This document shows positions 15,016-24,350 of a DNA stretch of 64,000 bases, one piece after another. The stretch comes from CAYVRJ01 sp964453645 (GTDB lineage Bacteria > Bacillota > Clostridia > Christensenellales > JAWKQI01), in NCBI GenBank assembly GCA_964453645.1, contig CAYVRJ010000009.1, forward strand, positions 39,676 to 103,675, in the 5' to 3' direction. The position numbers were made by a program, and so were the translations under genes. Position 1 is the first letter of the stretch. Every line of letters starts with the position of its first letter. Below the pieces are notes generated by a model. The model made no database searches. It worked only from the letters and a program-made list of their open reading frames with translations, and was not told the DNA's origin.

Positions 15016-16692
15016 TTACATGCGCTCGGGGGCACCAATGCCCAGCAGGGACAGGCCGGTTTTCAGCACATCCATGACTTTTAAAACCAAGGTAAGCCGT
15101 GCGGCACTTTGCCCCGGGTTGTCCCCGTCCACAATGCGGGTTTCGAAATAATATTTATTAAAGGCCTGTGCCACATCCACCAAGTACCGGGAGAGCAAAT
15201 ATGGCTCATACTTCTCGGCAGCACTGTAAAGCACGTTATAAAAGTCGTTTAACAGTTTGCAAAGGGAAAAGGATAAAGGCGTGGCCATATCCGAAAAATC
15301 GGGTGTTGATTGTGCCATCTCCCCCGCCTTGCGCATTAAACTGCAACACCGGGCGTATGTATACTGTACGTAGGGTGCTGTTTCGCCATCGAAGTTGAGC
15401 ACGTTGTCCCAGTTAAAGACCATGTCCTTAATGCGGGAGGAATAGAGTGCCGAAAAGATCACAGCTCCCACGCCCACCACTTGGGCAACACTTTCCTTTT
15501 CCGAAAGATCGGGATTCTTTTCATTTATAATATGTAGGGTTTTATCAACAGCAGCGTCTAACACATCGTTGAGTAACACCACGTTCCCCTTGCGGGTGGA
15601 CAATGTGCCCGACTCTAACGAGACCATACCGAAGGCCACGTGCACACACTCCTTCGCCCAATCGTTGCCCATGAGTTCCAATACTTTAAAAAATTGCTGA
15701 AAGTGTAGGTTTTGCTGATAGGCGACGACGTATAAGCATTTGTGAAAGTTGAACGTGTTTTTGCGGTAGTAGGCGGCAGCTAAGTCTCGGGTGGCATAAA
15801 GCGTTGCTCCATCGGATTTGACGATCAGGCAGGGCGGCAAACCGTATTCGCTTAAATCCACCACCTGTGCCCCGTCGGACAGGGTGAGCAGGTTCTTGTC
15901 CCTAAGCTCGTCGATGATGGGTGTCATCTTGTCCGAAAAATAACTCTCCCCCATGTAGTAGTCGAAGTGGACGTTTAACCGCTTGTACACCTCTTTCACT
16001 TCAGATAAAGTGATCTCTTTAAACCACTCATTGATCTGTGCTGCCTCCGGATCGTTTTCCTCGATCCGCTTAAACCACGACCGTGCGAGATCGTTGAGGC
16101 TTTCGTCCTTTTCGGCTTCCTCGTGGAAGCGCACGTACAGGGAGAGCAGCGCCTGCACCTTGTTTTGTTCCACATCCTCTTTGTTACCCCAGAGTTTGTA
16201 GGCAGCGATGAGTTTGCCAAACTGGGTGCCGAAGTCCCCCAAGTGGTTGATACCCACCGAGGTATATCCCAGGTGTGCATAAATTTTATACAGTGCGTTG
16301 CCGATGACCGTGGTGAGCAGATGCCCCACGTGAAAGGGCTTTGCAATGTTGACCGATGAAAAGTCGATACACACGGTCTTGCCGTTGCTCGCAAGGGGTG
16401 CACAGGCCGTTTCTCTCAATAAGACGGATTCAACAAAGGATTGCTGGGCAACAAAAAAGTTGAGATATCCGTTCACCGGCTCGATCCTTGAAAACATGGG
16501 AGATTTGCCAATGGTTTGTGCCAGCTCCGAAGCAATGACAACAGGGCTTTTTCGAAGCTCTTTAGAGAGCTTAAAGCAGGGCAGTGCAACATCCCCCATA
16601 GATGGGTCGGATGGAAATTCCAAAAGGTCTGCAATATTGGCAATTCCGGTTGTGGATTCAACCAGTTTTGCACATTCTGATTTAATGTCCAT
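15016..16692 (-). CDS. argS: Arginyl-tRNA synthetase
   Basis: The 558-residue class I synthetase charges tRNA-Arg. The N-terminal add-1 domain covers about 1-90. The HIGH motif appears as HVGHL in KPFHVGHLLTTVIGNAL. The C-terminal anticodon-binding DALR domain ends the protein. A canonical KMSKS is replaced by a variant (STRKGNVVLL), as in many ArgRS. Two adjacent ATGs are possible. I choose the second because GAGG then sits 5 nt upstream. Confidence 0.95.
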   Translation of the reverse strand: MDIKSECAKLVESTTGIANIADLLEFPSDPSMGDVALPCFKLSKELRKSPVVIASELAQTIGKSPMFSRIEPVNGYLNFFVAQQSFVESVLLRETACAPLASNGKTVCIDFSSVNIAKPFHVGHLLTTVIGNALYKIYAHLGYTSVGINHLGDFGTQFGKLIAAYKLWGNKEDVEQNKVQALLSLYVRFHEEAEKDESLNDLARSWFKRIEENDPEAAQINEWFKEITLSEVKEVYKRLNVHFDYYMGESYFSDKMTPIIDELRDKNLLTLSDGAQVVDLSEYGLPPCLIVKSDGATLYATRDLAAAYYRKNTFNFHKCLYVVAYQQNLHFQQFFKVLELMGNDWAKECVHVAFGMVSLESGTLSTRKGNVVLLNDVLDAAVDKTLHIINEKNPDLSEKESVAQVVGVGAVIFSALYSSRIKDMVFNWDNVLNFDGETAPYVQYTYARCCSLMRKAGEMAQSTPDFSDMATPLSFSLCKLLNDFYNVLYSAAEKYEPYLLSRYLVDVAQAFNKYYFETRIVDGDNPGQSAARLTLVLKVMDVLKTGLSLLGIGAPERM

Positions 16693-16863
16693 CATTTCCT
16701 CGATTCAGATAATTATTCAACTTAATATACCATATTATTAATGATACCGCAACGTAAAAATATACAGTTTCAAAGGCAAAAGAAACGGTATATTCACAAT
16801 TTATAGTTTCTTCACACGGATTTTAAGGTTGATTTTTTGTTTTTATGTTGGTTTGAAATTGTA

Positions 16864-16892
16864 TTGCATTTTTTTCAATAAAATGATATAAT
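16864..16892 (+). promoter_or_regulatory. Promoter of the 16927-19173 operon
   Basis: TTGCAT-N17-TATAAT with -10 at 16887-16892. The short leader carries an inverted repeat CCTAAG (16893-16898) / CTTAGG (16917-16922) that encloses a GGAG sequence, a possible translation control hairpin. Confidence 0.7.
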
Positions 16893-16926
16893 CCTAAGGT
16901 TATGAAATGGAGTAATCTTAGGGTTT

Positions 16927-17976
16927 ATGGGCATTAAGAAAAAACAACTGTGGCGAATATTATATATCGTGCTCACGCTGGGTATCATCTTTTTGGCAGG
17001 TGTGCTGGATCAGAATCTTCCCGACGTCATCAATGCAATCAAAAGTTTGAATATTTGGTGGATACTCATCGCCACCACGGGTATTTTACTCTTTTGGGTT
17101 TTGGAAGGTGTCATCATTAAATACCTCTCCTCCTTCCTGCACGGCAGGATTTCCTTTATGCGCTGCCTAAAGATTGGCATCATCGGCCAGTACTACTGCG
17201 CCCTCACCCCCGGCGCTTCGGGGGGGCAACCCATGCAGGTGATGTATTTAGCCAGAGAAGGCGTGAAGGTGGGTATCTCCACTTGCATGATGTGCATTAA
17301 ATTAATTTGTTATTTAAGTGCCACCAGCACGTTTATCCTGCTGGGATATATCCTCTCGGGGGAATACATTTACACCTATCACAACCAAGCCTTTTGGCTG
17401 GCAATGATTTGTTTCGCCATCAGCGTACTGGCCATTGCCGCAACCATCATTTTGTTTTACAACGACAAGCTCATTCAAAATGTGGTGCACTGGTTCGTCC
17501 GGGTGCTGCACAAATTACACATCATTAAAAACCAAGAAAAGCTGTCGGCCAGTGCCGATAAACTCATTGCAGATTTTAAATCTTCCAGCACTTACTTCCG
17601 TCAGTACAAAACAAAAGTTGCCATCACCTATTTGCTCTCGGTGTTGCAAATGTTTGGGTACTACACCATCGTGGGTTTTTTATACATTGCCACGGGTATG
17701 TCGGGGGGCAGTTTATACGAAGTGCTGATCATGCAGGCATTTTTATACACCACCGTGTCCTTCATCCCCACGCCGGGCAGTGCGGGTGCCGCCGAAGCAG
17801 GGTTTTACCTGTTTATGGCAGGGTTCTTCCCCGCAGGGCTCATGTTTGTGGTGATGGTCATTTGGAGAATTATCACCTATTATTCCAACCTAATCGTGGG
17901 TGCAACGATGGTTGTCGTCGATGAGGTTGCCGTGATGAAGCGGAACAGAAAATTAAATAGCGCTCAAAAATCTTAA
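16927..17976 (+). CDS. Lysylphosphatidylglycerol-synthase-type TM protein (flippase family)
   Basis: The 349-residue membrane protein has about eight transmembrane segments and the family hallmark PGASGGQPMQ near residue 97. It belongs to the LPG_synthase_TM/UPF0104 family, which includes the flippase half of MprF and the YbhN proteins. The cytosolic synthetase half of MprF is absent, so only a lipid-translocation-like role is suggested. The C-terminal tail is basic. The gene is followed 33 nt later by an aminotransferase, so they share the promoter at 16864. Confidence 0.85.
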   Translation: MGIKKKQLWRILYIVLTLGIIFLAGVLDQNLPDVINAIKSLNIWWILIATTGILLFWVLEGVIIKYLSSFLHGRISFMRCLKIGIIGQYYCALTPGASGGQPMQVMYLAREGVKVGISTCMMCIKLICYLSATSTFILLGYILSGEYIYTYHNQAFWLAMICFAISVLAIAATIILFYNDKLIQNVVHWFVRVLHKLHIIKNQEKLSASADKLIADFKSSSTYFRQYKTKVAITYLLSVLQMFGYYTIVGFLYIATGMSGGSLYEVLIMQAFLYTTVSFIPTPGSAGAAEAGFYLFMAGFFPAGLMFVVMVIWRIITYYSNLIVGATMVVVDEVAVMKRNRKLNSAQKS

Positions 17977-18009
17977 ACAGAAGTCCAATAATCTTGAGAG
18001 GTCAACACT

Positions 18010-19173
18010 ATGTACAACTTTGCGAAGAGACTAGACGGAATTACAGGTTCTGCCATACGGCAGATTTTTGCCCTTTTGGCAGACCCGGAGCTAATATCCT
18101 TTGCGGGGGGTAATCCCTCCCCCAAGAGTTTTCCCTCGGAACAACTTTCCGAAATTGCCAAGGATTTAATTAAAAACCAAGGGGCAACTGTGCTGCAATA
18201 CGGCAACACCGTGGGCCTGCCCTCCCTCATCGGAGACGTGGTTTCCATGGCGAAGGAGCTTTCTATTTCCTGCGAGAATAAACATGTCATCATTACATCG
18301 GGTTCCACCCAAGGGATTGGCATGGCCACCAAGGCCTTCATCAACCCGGGAGACACGATTTTAACCGAAGACCCAACGTTTATCGGTGCCCTGCAAACGT
18401 TTTTTGTCTACCAGGCAAATGTAAAAGGAGTTCAAACCGACGGTGAAGGACTCGTGCTGGATGATTTGGAAGCAAAGATTCGGGAGTTTAAGCCAAAGTT
18501 TTTATACACCATCCCCACCTTTCAAAACCCATCGGGTAAGACCATGTCCTATGATCGGCGCAAAGGTGTGTATGAAATTTGCAGCAAGTATGGTGTGTTG
18601 ATTTTGGAAGACGATCCTTACCGTGCCGTGCGGTTTACGGGAGAGCATTTGCCCCCTATGAAATCTTTTGATGTGGATCACATTGTGATTTATCTCATGA
18701 GCATGTCTAAGATTATCTCTCCGGGGTTGCGGGTGGGTGCAGCCATTGCCCACGAAGATATTATTGCCAAGTTAAACATTTGCAAGCAGGGTGAAGATGT
18801 GCACACATCCAATTTATCCCAAGCTATGGTGCACGAGTATCTCACAACCAATGCATTTGCAGCAAATTTAAAGAGTACCATTGGGATGTATCACGAGCAG
18901 TGCCAGTGTATGGCCGAGTGTTTACGCCGGGAGATACCAGGGTTTACATTTGAAGTGCCCGAGGGTGGGTTGTTCATTTGGGGCAGTTTACCCGAGGGGA
19001 CGGATGCCACGCAGGTTTTCAAGCGTGCGGTTACGAACAAGGTTGCGTTTGTGCCGGGCACACATTTTTATGCCGGTGGTGGGCATCTCAACACCTTGCG
19101 GCTGAATTTTTCTATGAGCAGTGTGGAGCAGATTGAAGAGGGTGTGCGCCGCCTAAAGCGTGCCATTGACTGA
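18010..19173 (+). CDS. PLP-dependent aminotransferase (fold I, 2-aminoadipate/MocR-like type)
   Basis: The 387-residue enzyme has the class I/II aminotransferase fold: SGSTQGIG near residue 97, NPSGKTMS near 178, DDPYR near 208, and the PLP lysine in SMSKIISPGLRVG near 238. Members of this group act on aromatic, branched or 2-aminoadipate substrates. The sequence alone does not choose among them. GAGAGG lies before the ATG. It ends at repeat block R6. Confidence 0.9.
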   Translation: MYNFAKRLDGITGSAIRQIFALLADPELISFAGGNPSPKSFPSEQLSEIAKDLIKNQGATVLQYGNTVGLPSLIGDVVSMAKELSISCENKHVIITSGSTQGIGMATKAFINPGDTILTEDPTFIGALQTFFVYQANVKGVQTDGEGLVLDDLEAKIREFKPKFLYTIPTFQNPSGKTMSYDRRKGVYEICSKYGVLILEDDPYRAVRFTGEHLPPMKSFDVDHIVIYLMSMSKIISPGLRVGAAIAHEDIIAKLNICKQGEDVHTSNLSQAMVHEYLTTNAFAANLKSTIGMYHEQCQCMAECLRREIPGFTFEVPEGGLFIWGSLPEGTDATQVFKRAVTNKVAFVPGTHFYAGGGHLNTLRLNFSMSSVEQIEEGVRRLKRAID

Positions 19174-19184
19174 GAATTTTTTTT

Positions 19185-19430
19185 AGTGGGCTCCGCCCAC
19201 GCCCGTTAGGGGGACTACTCGTCCCCCTTGAACCCCCACGGCAGGGACTTAGTCCCTGCACCCCTTGACGCAAAGCTCGCGCTTTGCTAGGGTTTTCTCA
19301 TAAATAATTTAGCAAAGCGATAGCTTTGCGACAAAAAGTTTTTGGGTTTCCAAAGGGGATTTTTACAAAAATCCCCTTTGGTGGGGTTTGGGGCAACGCC
19401 CCACGTAAAAGGGAGGCTGATTGCCCCCCT
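19185..19430. repeat. Palindromic intergenic repeat block R6
   Basis: Order: GTGGGCTCCGCCCAC, GGGGGACTACTCGTCCCCC, GCAGGGACTTAGTCCCTGC, two facing GCAAAGC palindromes, the A/T-tract hairpin GGGGATTTTTACAAAAATCC, and GGGGCAACGCCCC. It fills the convergent gap to glmM. Confidence 0.85.
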
Positions 19431-19436
19431 TTATAT

Positions 19437-20756
19437 CTATCCCTGAATCAGTTCCTTTAGCTCCAGCGCATAGTTCTCAATTTCAACGATGTCGTCTCCC
19501 TCCAGCATAATGCGCACCAAAGGCTCCGTGCCCGACGGCCGAAGCAGCAGCCTGCCCCTGCCCTTCAACTTCTTTTCAATATCATCCCTAAGCGCCGTAA
19601 CCCGCGTATTCTGTAAAAACGCATGGGTGTCGGGCACATGCACATTCACCAGCACTTGAGGTAGTATCTTGATAGCACGAGATAACAGTGACAACGGCTT
19701 GTCGCTGCGCGCCATCACACCCGCCAGCATCACACCCGATAAAATTCCGTCTCCCGTGGTGTTGCTGTCCAGGAAAATCACGTGGCCACTCTGCTCACCA
19801 CCCAAGTTGTATCCGCTCTTGAGCATCTCTTCTAATACGTACCGATCGCCCACCGCTGTGCGAATGAGGGCAATGCCGTTCTCCCGCATAGCAATCTCCA
19901 ACCCCATGTTGGACATCACCGTTGCCACCAACGTATCTTTTAAAAGGATGCCACGCTTCTTCATGTCGATGGCGCAAATAGCCATGATGCTGTCCCCGTC
20001 TACCACGCACCCGTGTTCATCCACGGCAATGAGTCGATCCGCATCGCCGTCGAAGGCAAGGCCAACGTCCGCCTCACACTCCACCACCAACTGGCGAATC
20101 TTATCGGGGTGGGTGGAGCCGCAGTGGTCGTTGATGTTACAACCGTCGGGAGTGTTGTAATAGGGGAATACCGTGGCGCCCAGCTTCTCAAACACTTCGG
20201 CAGCCACCGAACTGGCAGCGCCGTGGGCACAGTCCAACACGATCTTCATGCCGCTTAGTTTCGTTCCCGCACCGCTCAAAAACTTGATGTACTCTCCCGA
20301 AGAGTGGCTGAGGGTGATCCTTCTGCCCACCTTTTCGCCCGTGGGCAGGGGGACTTCCGTTTGCATCAACGCTTCAATTTTATCTTCCAGTGCGTCGGGA
20401 AGTTTAAATCCATCTTTATCAAAAAACTTGATTCCGTTGTATTCGTATGAGTTGTGGGATGCGCTGATCATCGCTGCCGCATCGGCACTGTACACCCGGG
20501 CGAGATACGCCACTGCCGAAGTGGGCAGCACACCCAGCACCACGGCCTCCGCACCCACCGAGCAAATGCCCGCAACCAGTGCAGATTCCAACATTTCCCC
20601 CGAAATACGGGTGTCTCGGCCAATTAAAATGCGGGGTACGTGCACCGCCCTTGTGAGCACCGATGCCCCCGCCTGACCCAGCTTAAACGCCAAGGTGCAA
20701 TTCAACTTTTCGTTGGCAATGCCCCTCACTCCGTCCGTTCCAAACAGTTTACCCAT
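19437..20756 (-). CDS. glmM: Phosphoglucosamine mutase
   Basis: The 439-residue enzyme converts glucosamine-6-phosphate to glucosamine-1-phosphate for cell wall precursor synthesis. The phospho-serine loop is ISASHN with Ser100. The metal loop is AFDGDADR near 235, the sugar loop GGEQSGH near 320, and the phosphate-binding loop RPSGTEPLVR near 405. A GGAGG site lies before the ATG. It is followed downstream by nothing but repeat R6. Confidence 0.96.
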   Translation of the reverse strand: MGKLFGTDGVRGIANEKLNCTLAFKLGQAGASVLTRAVHVPRILIGRDTRISGEMLESALVAGICSVGAEAVVLGVLPTSAVAYLARVYSADAAAMISASHNSYEYNGIKFFDKDGFKLPDALEDKIEALMQTEVPLPTGEKVGRRITLSHSSGEYIKFLSGAGTKLSGMKIVLDCAHGAASSVAAEVFEKLGATVFPYYNTPDGCNINDHCGSTHPDKIRQLVVECEADVGLAFDGDADRLIAVDEHGCVVDGDSIMAICAIDMKKRGILLKDTLVATVMSNMGLEIAMRENGIALIRTAVGDRYVLEEMLKSGYNLGGEQSGHVIFLDSNTTGDGILSGVMLAGVMARSDKPLSLLSRAIKILPQVLVNVHVPDTHAFLQNTRVTALRDDIEKKLKGRGRLLLRPSGTEPLVRIMLEGDDIVEIENYALELKELIQG

Positions 20757-20768
20757 TCACACTCCTCC

Positions 20769-21371
20769 TCACTTCTTTAAAAAGTTGGTTATGGATGCGG
20801 GGCGTGCAGCCGAATTCCGCATAAATCCACCTTTAAACGATTTCACATCACTAATAGTTATGACAGCGTGATCTGTAAAATTCTGAATAATTTCAACTGC
20901 TTCGTTAGCCCGCTTGCGCTTGAGCGTTAAGAGCAGCACCTGTTTTTTTTCGTTCATTCCCTTGGCTTCCAAGGTGGTAATGCCAAAACCCTGCTCCCGC
21001 AGTTTGGCGGCAAGTTGTGCCGCTTCGTCGTTGGAGGGCAGGAACACTTGCAGGGAACACAAGCCAAAGGCTAACTTCTCCTCCAGCAGGGAACCCGAAA
21101 AATTTCCCACCGCAAAGGCGATGACAAACACGATGACTTTATAAAAATCCGATTGAAATCCTGTGAGCACAGTGCCGGTGACTAAAATCCACAGGGTAAT
21201 TTCAAATATTGCAACAAAAGTACCGATGAGTCTCTCTCCCCGGGATATGAGCACAATGCGAAGGGTTGCAATGGTCACTTCGGCAATTTTACCCAAAAAG
21301 ATAAAGAGATACACCCAAACGTTACTTCCGTTAAAAAACTGAATCAATGAATCAAAAAAATTATTTTCCAT
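20769..21371 (-). CDS. UPF0316 (DUF2179-type) membrane protein
   Basis: The 200-residue protein has three N-terminal membrane segments (about 17-100) and a soluble C-terminal domain of the DUF2179 kind (about 105-175, with QVLLLTLKRKR). This fits the UPF0316 family of Firmicutes, whose function is unknown; the C-terminal domain is suspected to bind a ligand. It lies 12 nt upstream of glmM in the same operon. Confidence 0.85.
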   Translation of the reverse strand: MENNFFDSLIQFFNGSNVWVYLFIFLGKIAEVTIATLRIVLISRGERLIGTFVAIFEITLWILVTGTVLTGFQSDFYKVIVFVIAFAVGNFSGSLLEEKLAFGLCSLQVFLPSNDEAAQLAAKLREQGFGITTLEAKGMNEKKQVLLLTLKRKRANEAVEIIQNFTDHAVITISDVKSFKGGFMRNSAARPASITNFLKK

Positions 21372-21438
21372 GGTATAACCTTCTATATATATAATATCTT
21401 AGCATTATACGTTTCAAACGCCCATTTGACAACTAAAA

Positions 21439-24033
21439 TTATTCATTTTCTTGCCCTTGGGGCGAAGGAGATTGAGAAGGCTCAATATTTCCCCCGATCA
21501 CCGTGTTTACAGTGGGGATGTCGATATCCAGCTCCTTGTCTTTTTGATCCAAGTAGTAGGAAACAATATCTTTGGCGGTGGGGGTTGCTTGTCCGGCACC
21601 GTACCCGTTGGGGATAAACACCACCACGGCAATCTCCGGTTTATCAAAGGGAGCGAAGGCCACGAACCAAGAGTTGTTCTCCAAGTCGATGGGAGAAACT
21701 TGGGCTGTACCCGTTTTTGCAGCCATTTGGTCTTTATATTTAAAGTCTTTAAAGTAGGCTCCGGCCGTTCCGCCAGCATCGGTTCTGAGCACGTCGGACA
21801 TGCCTGTTTTAATGTCCTGCCAAAACTTTGGTTTAGCGTTGATCTTGTTCACAACCACCGGCTGCACCTCTTCTAACACCGAACCGTCGGGATTGATGAT
21901 TTTGTCCACAATAGACGCTTTGAACACCGTACCTTCGTTGGCCAGTGCAGAGATATAGACCGCAACTTCGATGGGGGTCACCAGAATGGGCTCCTGCCCG
22001 ATACCCGTTAAGATGGTGCGGGTGGAGTTCCAGTTTAATTCGATGAGCCAGTCTCGAATCTTGTTGTCCCAGCCCTTCGCCGAGGAGATGGAGGAGGGAA
22101 TGGACAACTCTTCGCTCAATATTCTGCGAATTTCCGCACCCATGGTGTTCGCCGGTGCACCCGTTCCCGCCACTTTAATTAAACGGTCGGCAGCATTGGT
22201 GATCTCGGTATCCTGATAGACAATGTTTCGCCCCCCTTCGCCGATTTCCCGCAGTGTTTCCTTTAATCTGTTGTATACCAGAATGGGGATGGAGGAGCGT
22301 TGGTTGTTGAGAGCCTTTGTGTTGTCGTATAACACTTGCTGTCCGCCAATCTGCCCCGTGGCTTCCAAGGGAAGTTCAATTCCCGTCTTGCTGGAAAGCC
22401 CCAGTTCTCCCGCCCAGCGGTTAATTTTTTCGATACCCATTTCTTCTGCCAGGGTGTAGAAATAAAAGTTGCAGGAGTTCTTTAAGCCGTCTGCAACGGT
22501 TTGGTGTGCATGGTTCACTTTGTTTTTATACCAGCACTCGGGCACTTTACCCTTGTACTCCCGGTTAACGGTTTTTTCATACTTGGTTTCACAGTCGATC
22601 AGCTTTTTCGTGACGTCCAGGTCATCCATGAGTGCACCCAAGGCCACACACATCTTAAAGATGGAGCCGGGAGTGGATTTGGAGGAAATGGCTTTGTTAA
22701 ACAGAGGGGCAGTCTTTGGGTCCTGTAATTTATCAAATTCACTTTTGGAAATTCCCCCGGTAAACAAGTTTAAGTCGAAGGAGGGATAGCTGGCCATGGC
22801 CAACACTTTACCCGTGTTCACGTCCATCACCACCGCAGCCCCCGAGTTGGCAAGGTTTAATTTGTCCACTAAGGATTGGGTGGGGTCTTTGTCGTACTCC
22901 GCTTGGGTGATGCGGTTAGCCTTGATGAGCATGGTGTCGTAGCCGTCTTTTGTGCCTTCCCCCGCATATTTATATTTCATATATCGATCTTCTTGAATTT
23001 GCCTGAGTTTAATAATATTATCTTCCAAGGCTTTTTCCAGCTTGAGCTGCATTTTAATGTCGATGGAGAGCATCACCGAGTTACCCGATTTGGGTTCGGT
23101 TTCCCGGAAGGTGCGCATGATCTGCCCCCGGTTGTTCACCTCCACTTCCTTAAGGCCGTGCCTGTCCGCCGTGTTGGGGGTGAGCACCAACTCCATGGAA
23201 GATTCAATCCCTGCAACGCCGATTTTGTCGTTGGGGGAATAACCCAGAGCCTGTTTTTCGGCAATGGTTTCTTCGTCGACCATTTTACCCATGTAACCAA
23301 TGATGTGTGCAGCTGAATCCCTTCGGGGGTAAATGCGAATGGTGCCCTCGGCCACTTCGATGCCGGTGAGTTCCAAGGCATAGGTTTCAAGCTCTGCAAC
23401 GGTTTGAATGTCCACGTTGTAGGAGAGAACCACGGGTAAGTAGGCTTTGGCTGCGTTTAATTGCACTTCCTGCCAAATGGAGAGCAGGGGCCGTGCCTCC
23501 TCGTAGGACAGTTCGCTGGGGATTTGATATTTGGTGCGCAGGTGGGTATAAATATCTTCGGGTTCTTCAATGGACGTGACATACATATCTGAGCGCCAGC
23601 GCTTTTCCCGCTTGGCCACCGCTTCGGAGTTGGTGATGCCGAAGTCGAAGATGAAGTCACCCTTTTCATTTTTTTTAATTGCGAAGGTATCGATGATGGT
23701 ACCGTTATTTTTTTTAATGATTTCAACGGTGCGCATGAGCACGTTGGTATAATACGCACGGTCGTCCGCCGATGTTTTCGAGGAGTCTTTATAGAAGTGG
23801 ACGTCGTAGCTGCGCTGATCGTAGGCCAGAGGGATGCCGTTGACATCCATGATAATACCCCTAGAGCCTACTTGGGTGAGGGTACGCCACTTGCGGGTGT
23901 TGGAGACTTCTTCGTACTCCGCACCTTTAACGATGGTTAAATCTGCCAATTGCAAAACGAGACCTGCAAAGGCGAACAGCACTGCCACCATGACTAAAAA
24001 AACACGTTTATTTCCTGCAAAATCGATCTTCAT
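21439..24033 (-). CDS. Penicillin-binding protein 2-type transpeptidase
   Basis: The 864-residue class B PBP cross-links peptidoglycan. It has one N-terminal membrane helix (about 10-30), a pedestal/dimerisation domain, and a transpeptidase domain. The active-site motifs are PGSIFK (Ser457, Lys460), SCN near 545, and KTGTAQ near 785. It is long for PBP2 and ends in a Ser/Pro/Gln-rich tail. The start has no ribosome binding site. A TATAAT lies only 6 nt before the ATG, so the mRNA may be leaderless. A role in elongation or in spore cortex is possible. Confidence 0.92.
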   Translation of the reverse strand: MKIDFAGNKRVFLVMVAVLFAFAGLVLQLADLTIVKGAEYEEVSNTRKWRTLTQVGSRGIIMDVNGIPLAYDQRSYDVHFYKDSSKTSADDRAYYTNVLMRTVEIIKKNNGTIIDTFAIKKNEKGDFIFDFGITNSEAVAKREKRWRSDMYVTSIEEPEDIYTHLRTKYQIPSELSYEEARPLLSIWQEVQLNAAKAYLPVVLSYNVDIQTVAELETYALELTGIEVAEGTIRIYPRRDSAAHIIGYMGKMVDEETIAEKQALGYSPNDKIGVAGIESSMELVLTPNTADRHGLKEVEVNNRGQIMRTFRETEPKSGNSVMLSIDIKMQLKLEKALEDNIIKLRQIQEDRYMKYKYAGEGTKDGYDTMLIKANRITQAEYDKDPTQSLVDKLNLANSGAAVVMDVNTGKVLAMASYPSFDLNLFTGGISKSEFDKLQDPKTAPLFNKAISSKSTPGSIFKMCVALGALMDDLDVTKKLIDCETKYEKTVNREYKGKVPECWYKNKVNHAHQTVADGLKNSCNFYFYTLAEEMGIEKINRWAGELGLSSKTGIELPLEATGQIGGQQVLYDNTKALNNQRSSIPILVYNRLKETLREIGEGGRNIVYQDTEITNAADRLIKVAGTGAPANTMGAEIRRILSEELSIPSSISSAKGWDNKIRDWLIELNWNSTRTILTGIGQEPILVTPIEVAVYISALANEGTVFKASIVDKIINPDGSVLEEVQPVVVNKINAKPKFWQDIKTGMSDVLRTDAGGTAGAYFKDFKYKDQMAAKTGTAQVSPIDLENNSWFVAFAPFDKPEIAVVVFIPNGYGAGQATPTAKDIVSYYLDQKDKELDIDIPTVNTVIGGNIEPSQSPSPQGQENE

Positions 24034-24039
24034 AGGGCA

Positions 24040-24067
24040 ATTATATCATATTTTGTATTTACAACAA
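24040..24067 (-). promoter_or_regulatory. Promoter of the PBP2 gene, leaderless arrangement
   Basis: TTGTTG (24062-24067), a 16-nt spacer and an extended -10 TGATATAAT. The -10 box ends 6 nt from the ATG at 24033, so transcription should start at or next to the start codon. Confidence 0.55.
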
Positions 24068-24117
24068 GAAAAAAGTTCATGAACTGTTTGTTAATGTTTA
24101 TAATTGCGGAATTTTAA

Positions 24118-24341
24118 AAGGGGACTACTCGTCCCCACTTCTTTGTGGGCTCTGCCCACACCCGCAAGGGGAATGATTCCCCCTTGACCCCTCAAATCGC
24201 AAAAGCTAACGCTTTTGCTTATGTATCATAATATATATATCCCTTAGCAAAGCGATAGCTTTGCGTAAAAAAGTTTTTGGGGTTTTTAGGGGGCTTTTTT
24301 CAAAAAGTCCCCTAAACGGGGTTTGGGGCTTAAGCCCCAAG
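24118..24341. repeat. Palindromic intergenic repeat block R7
   Basis: Contains GGGGACTACTCGTCCCC, GTGGGCTCTGCCCAC, GGGGAATGATTCCCC, two facing GCAAAAGC/GCAAAGC palindromes, the A/T-tract hairpin GGGGGCTTTTTTCAAAAAGT, and GGGGCTTAAGCCCC. It occupies nearly all of the 317-nt space 3' of the subtilase gene. Confidence 0.85.
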
Positions 24342-24350
24342 AAAAACTCC

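Noticed and set aside
19185..19430. Arrays of short palindromes considered as a CRISPR array
   Set aside because: There are no identical direct repeats with equal-length unique spacers, no leader, and no cas genes; modules are different palindromes in fixed order.
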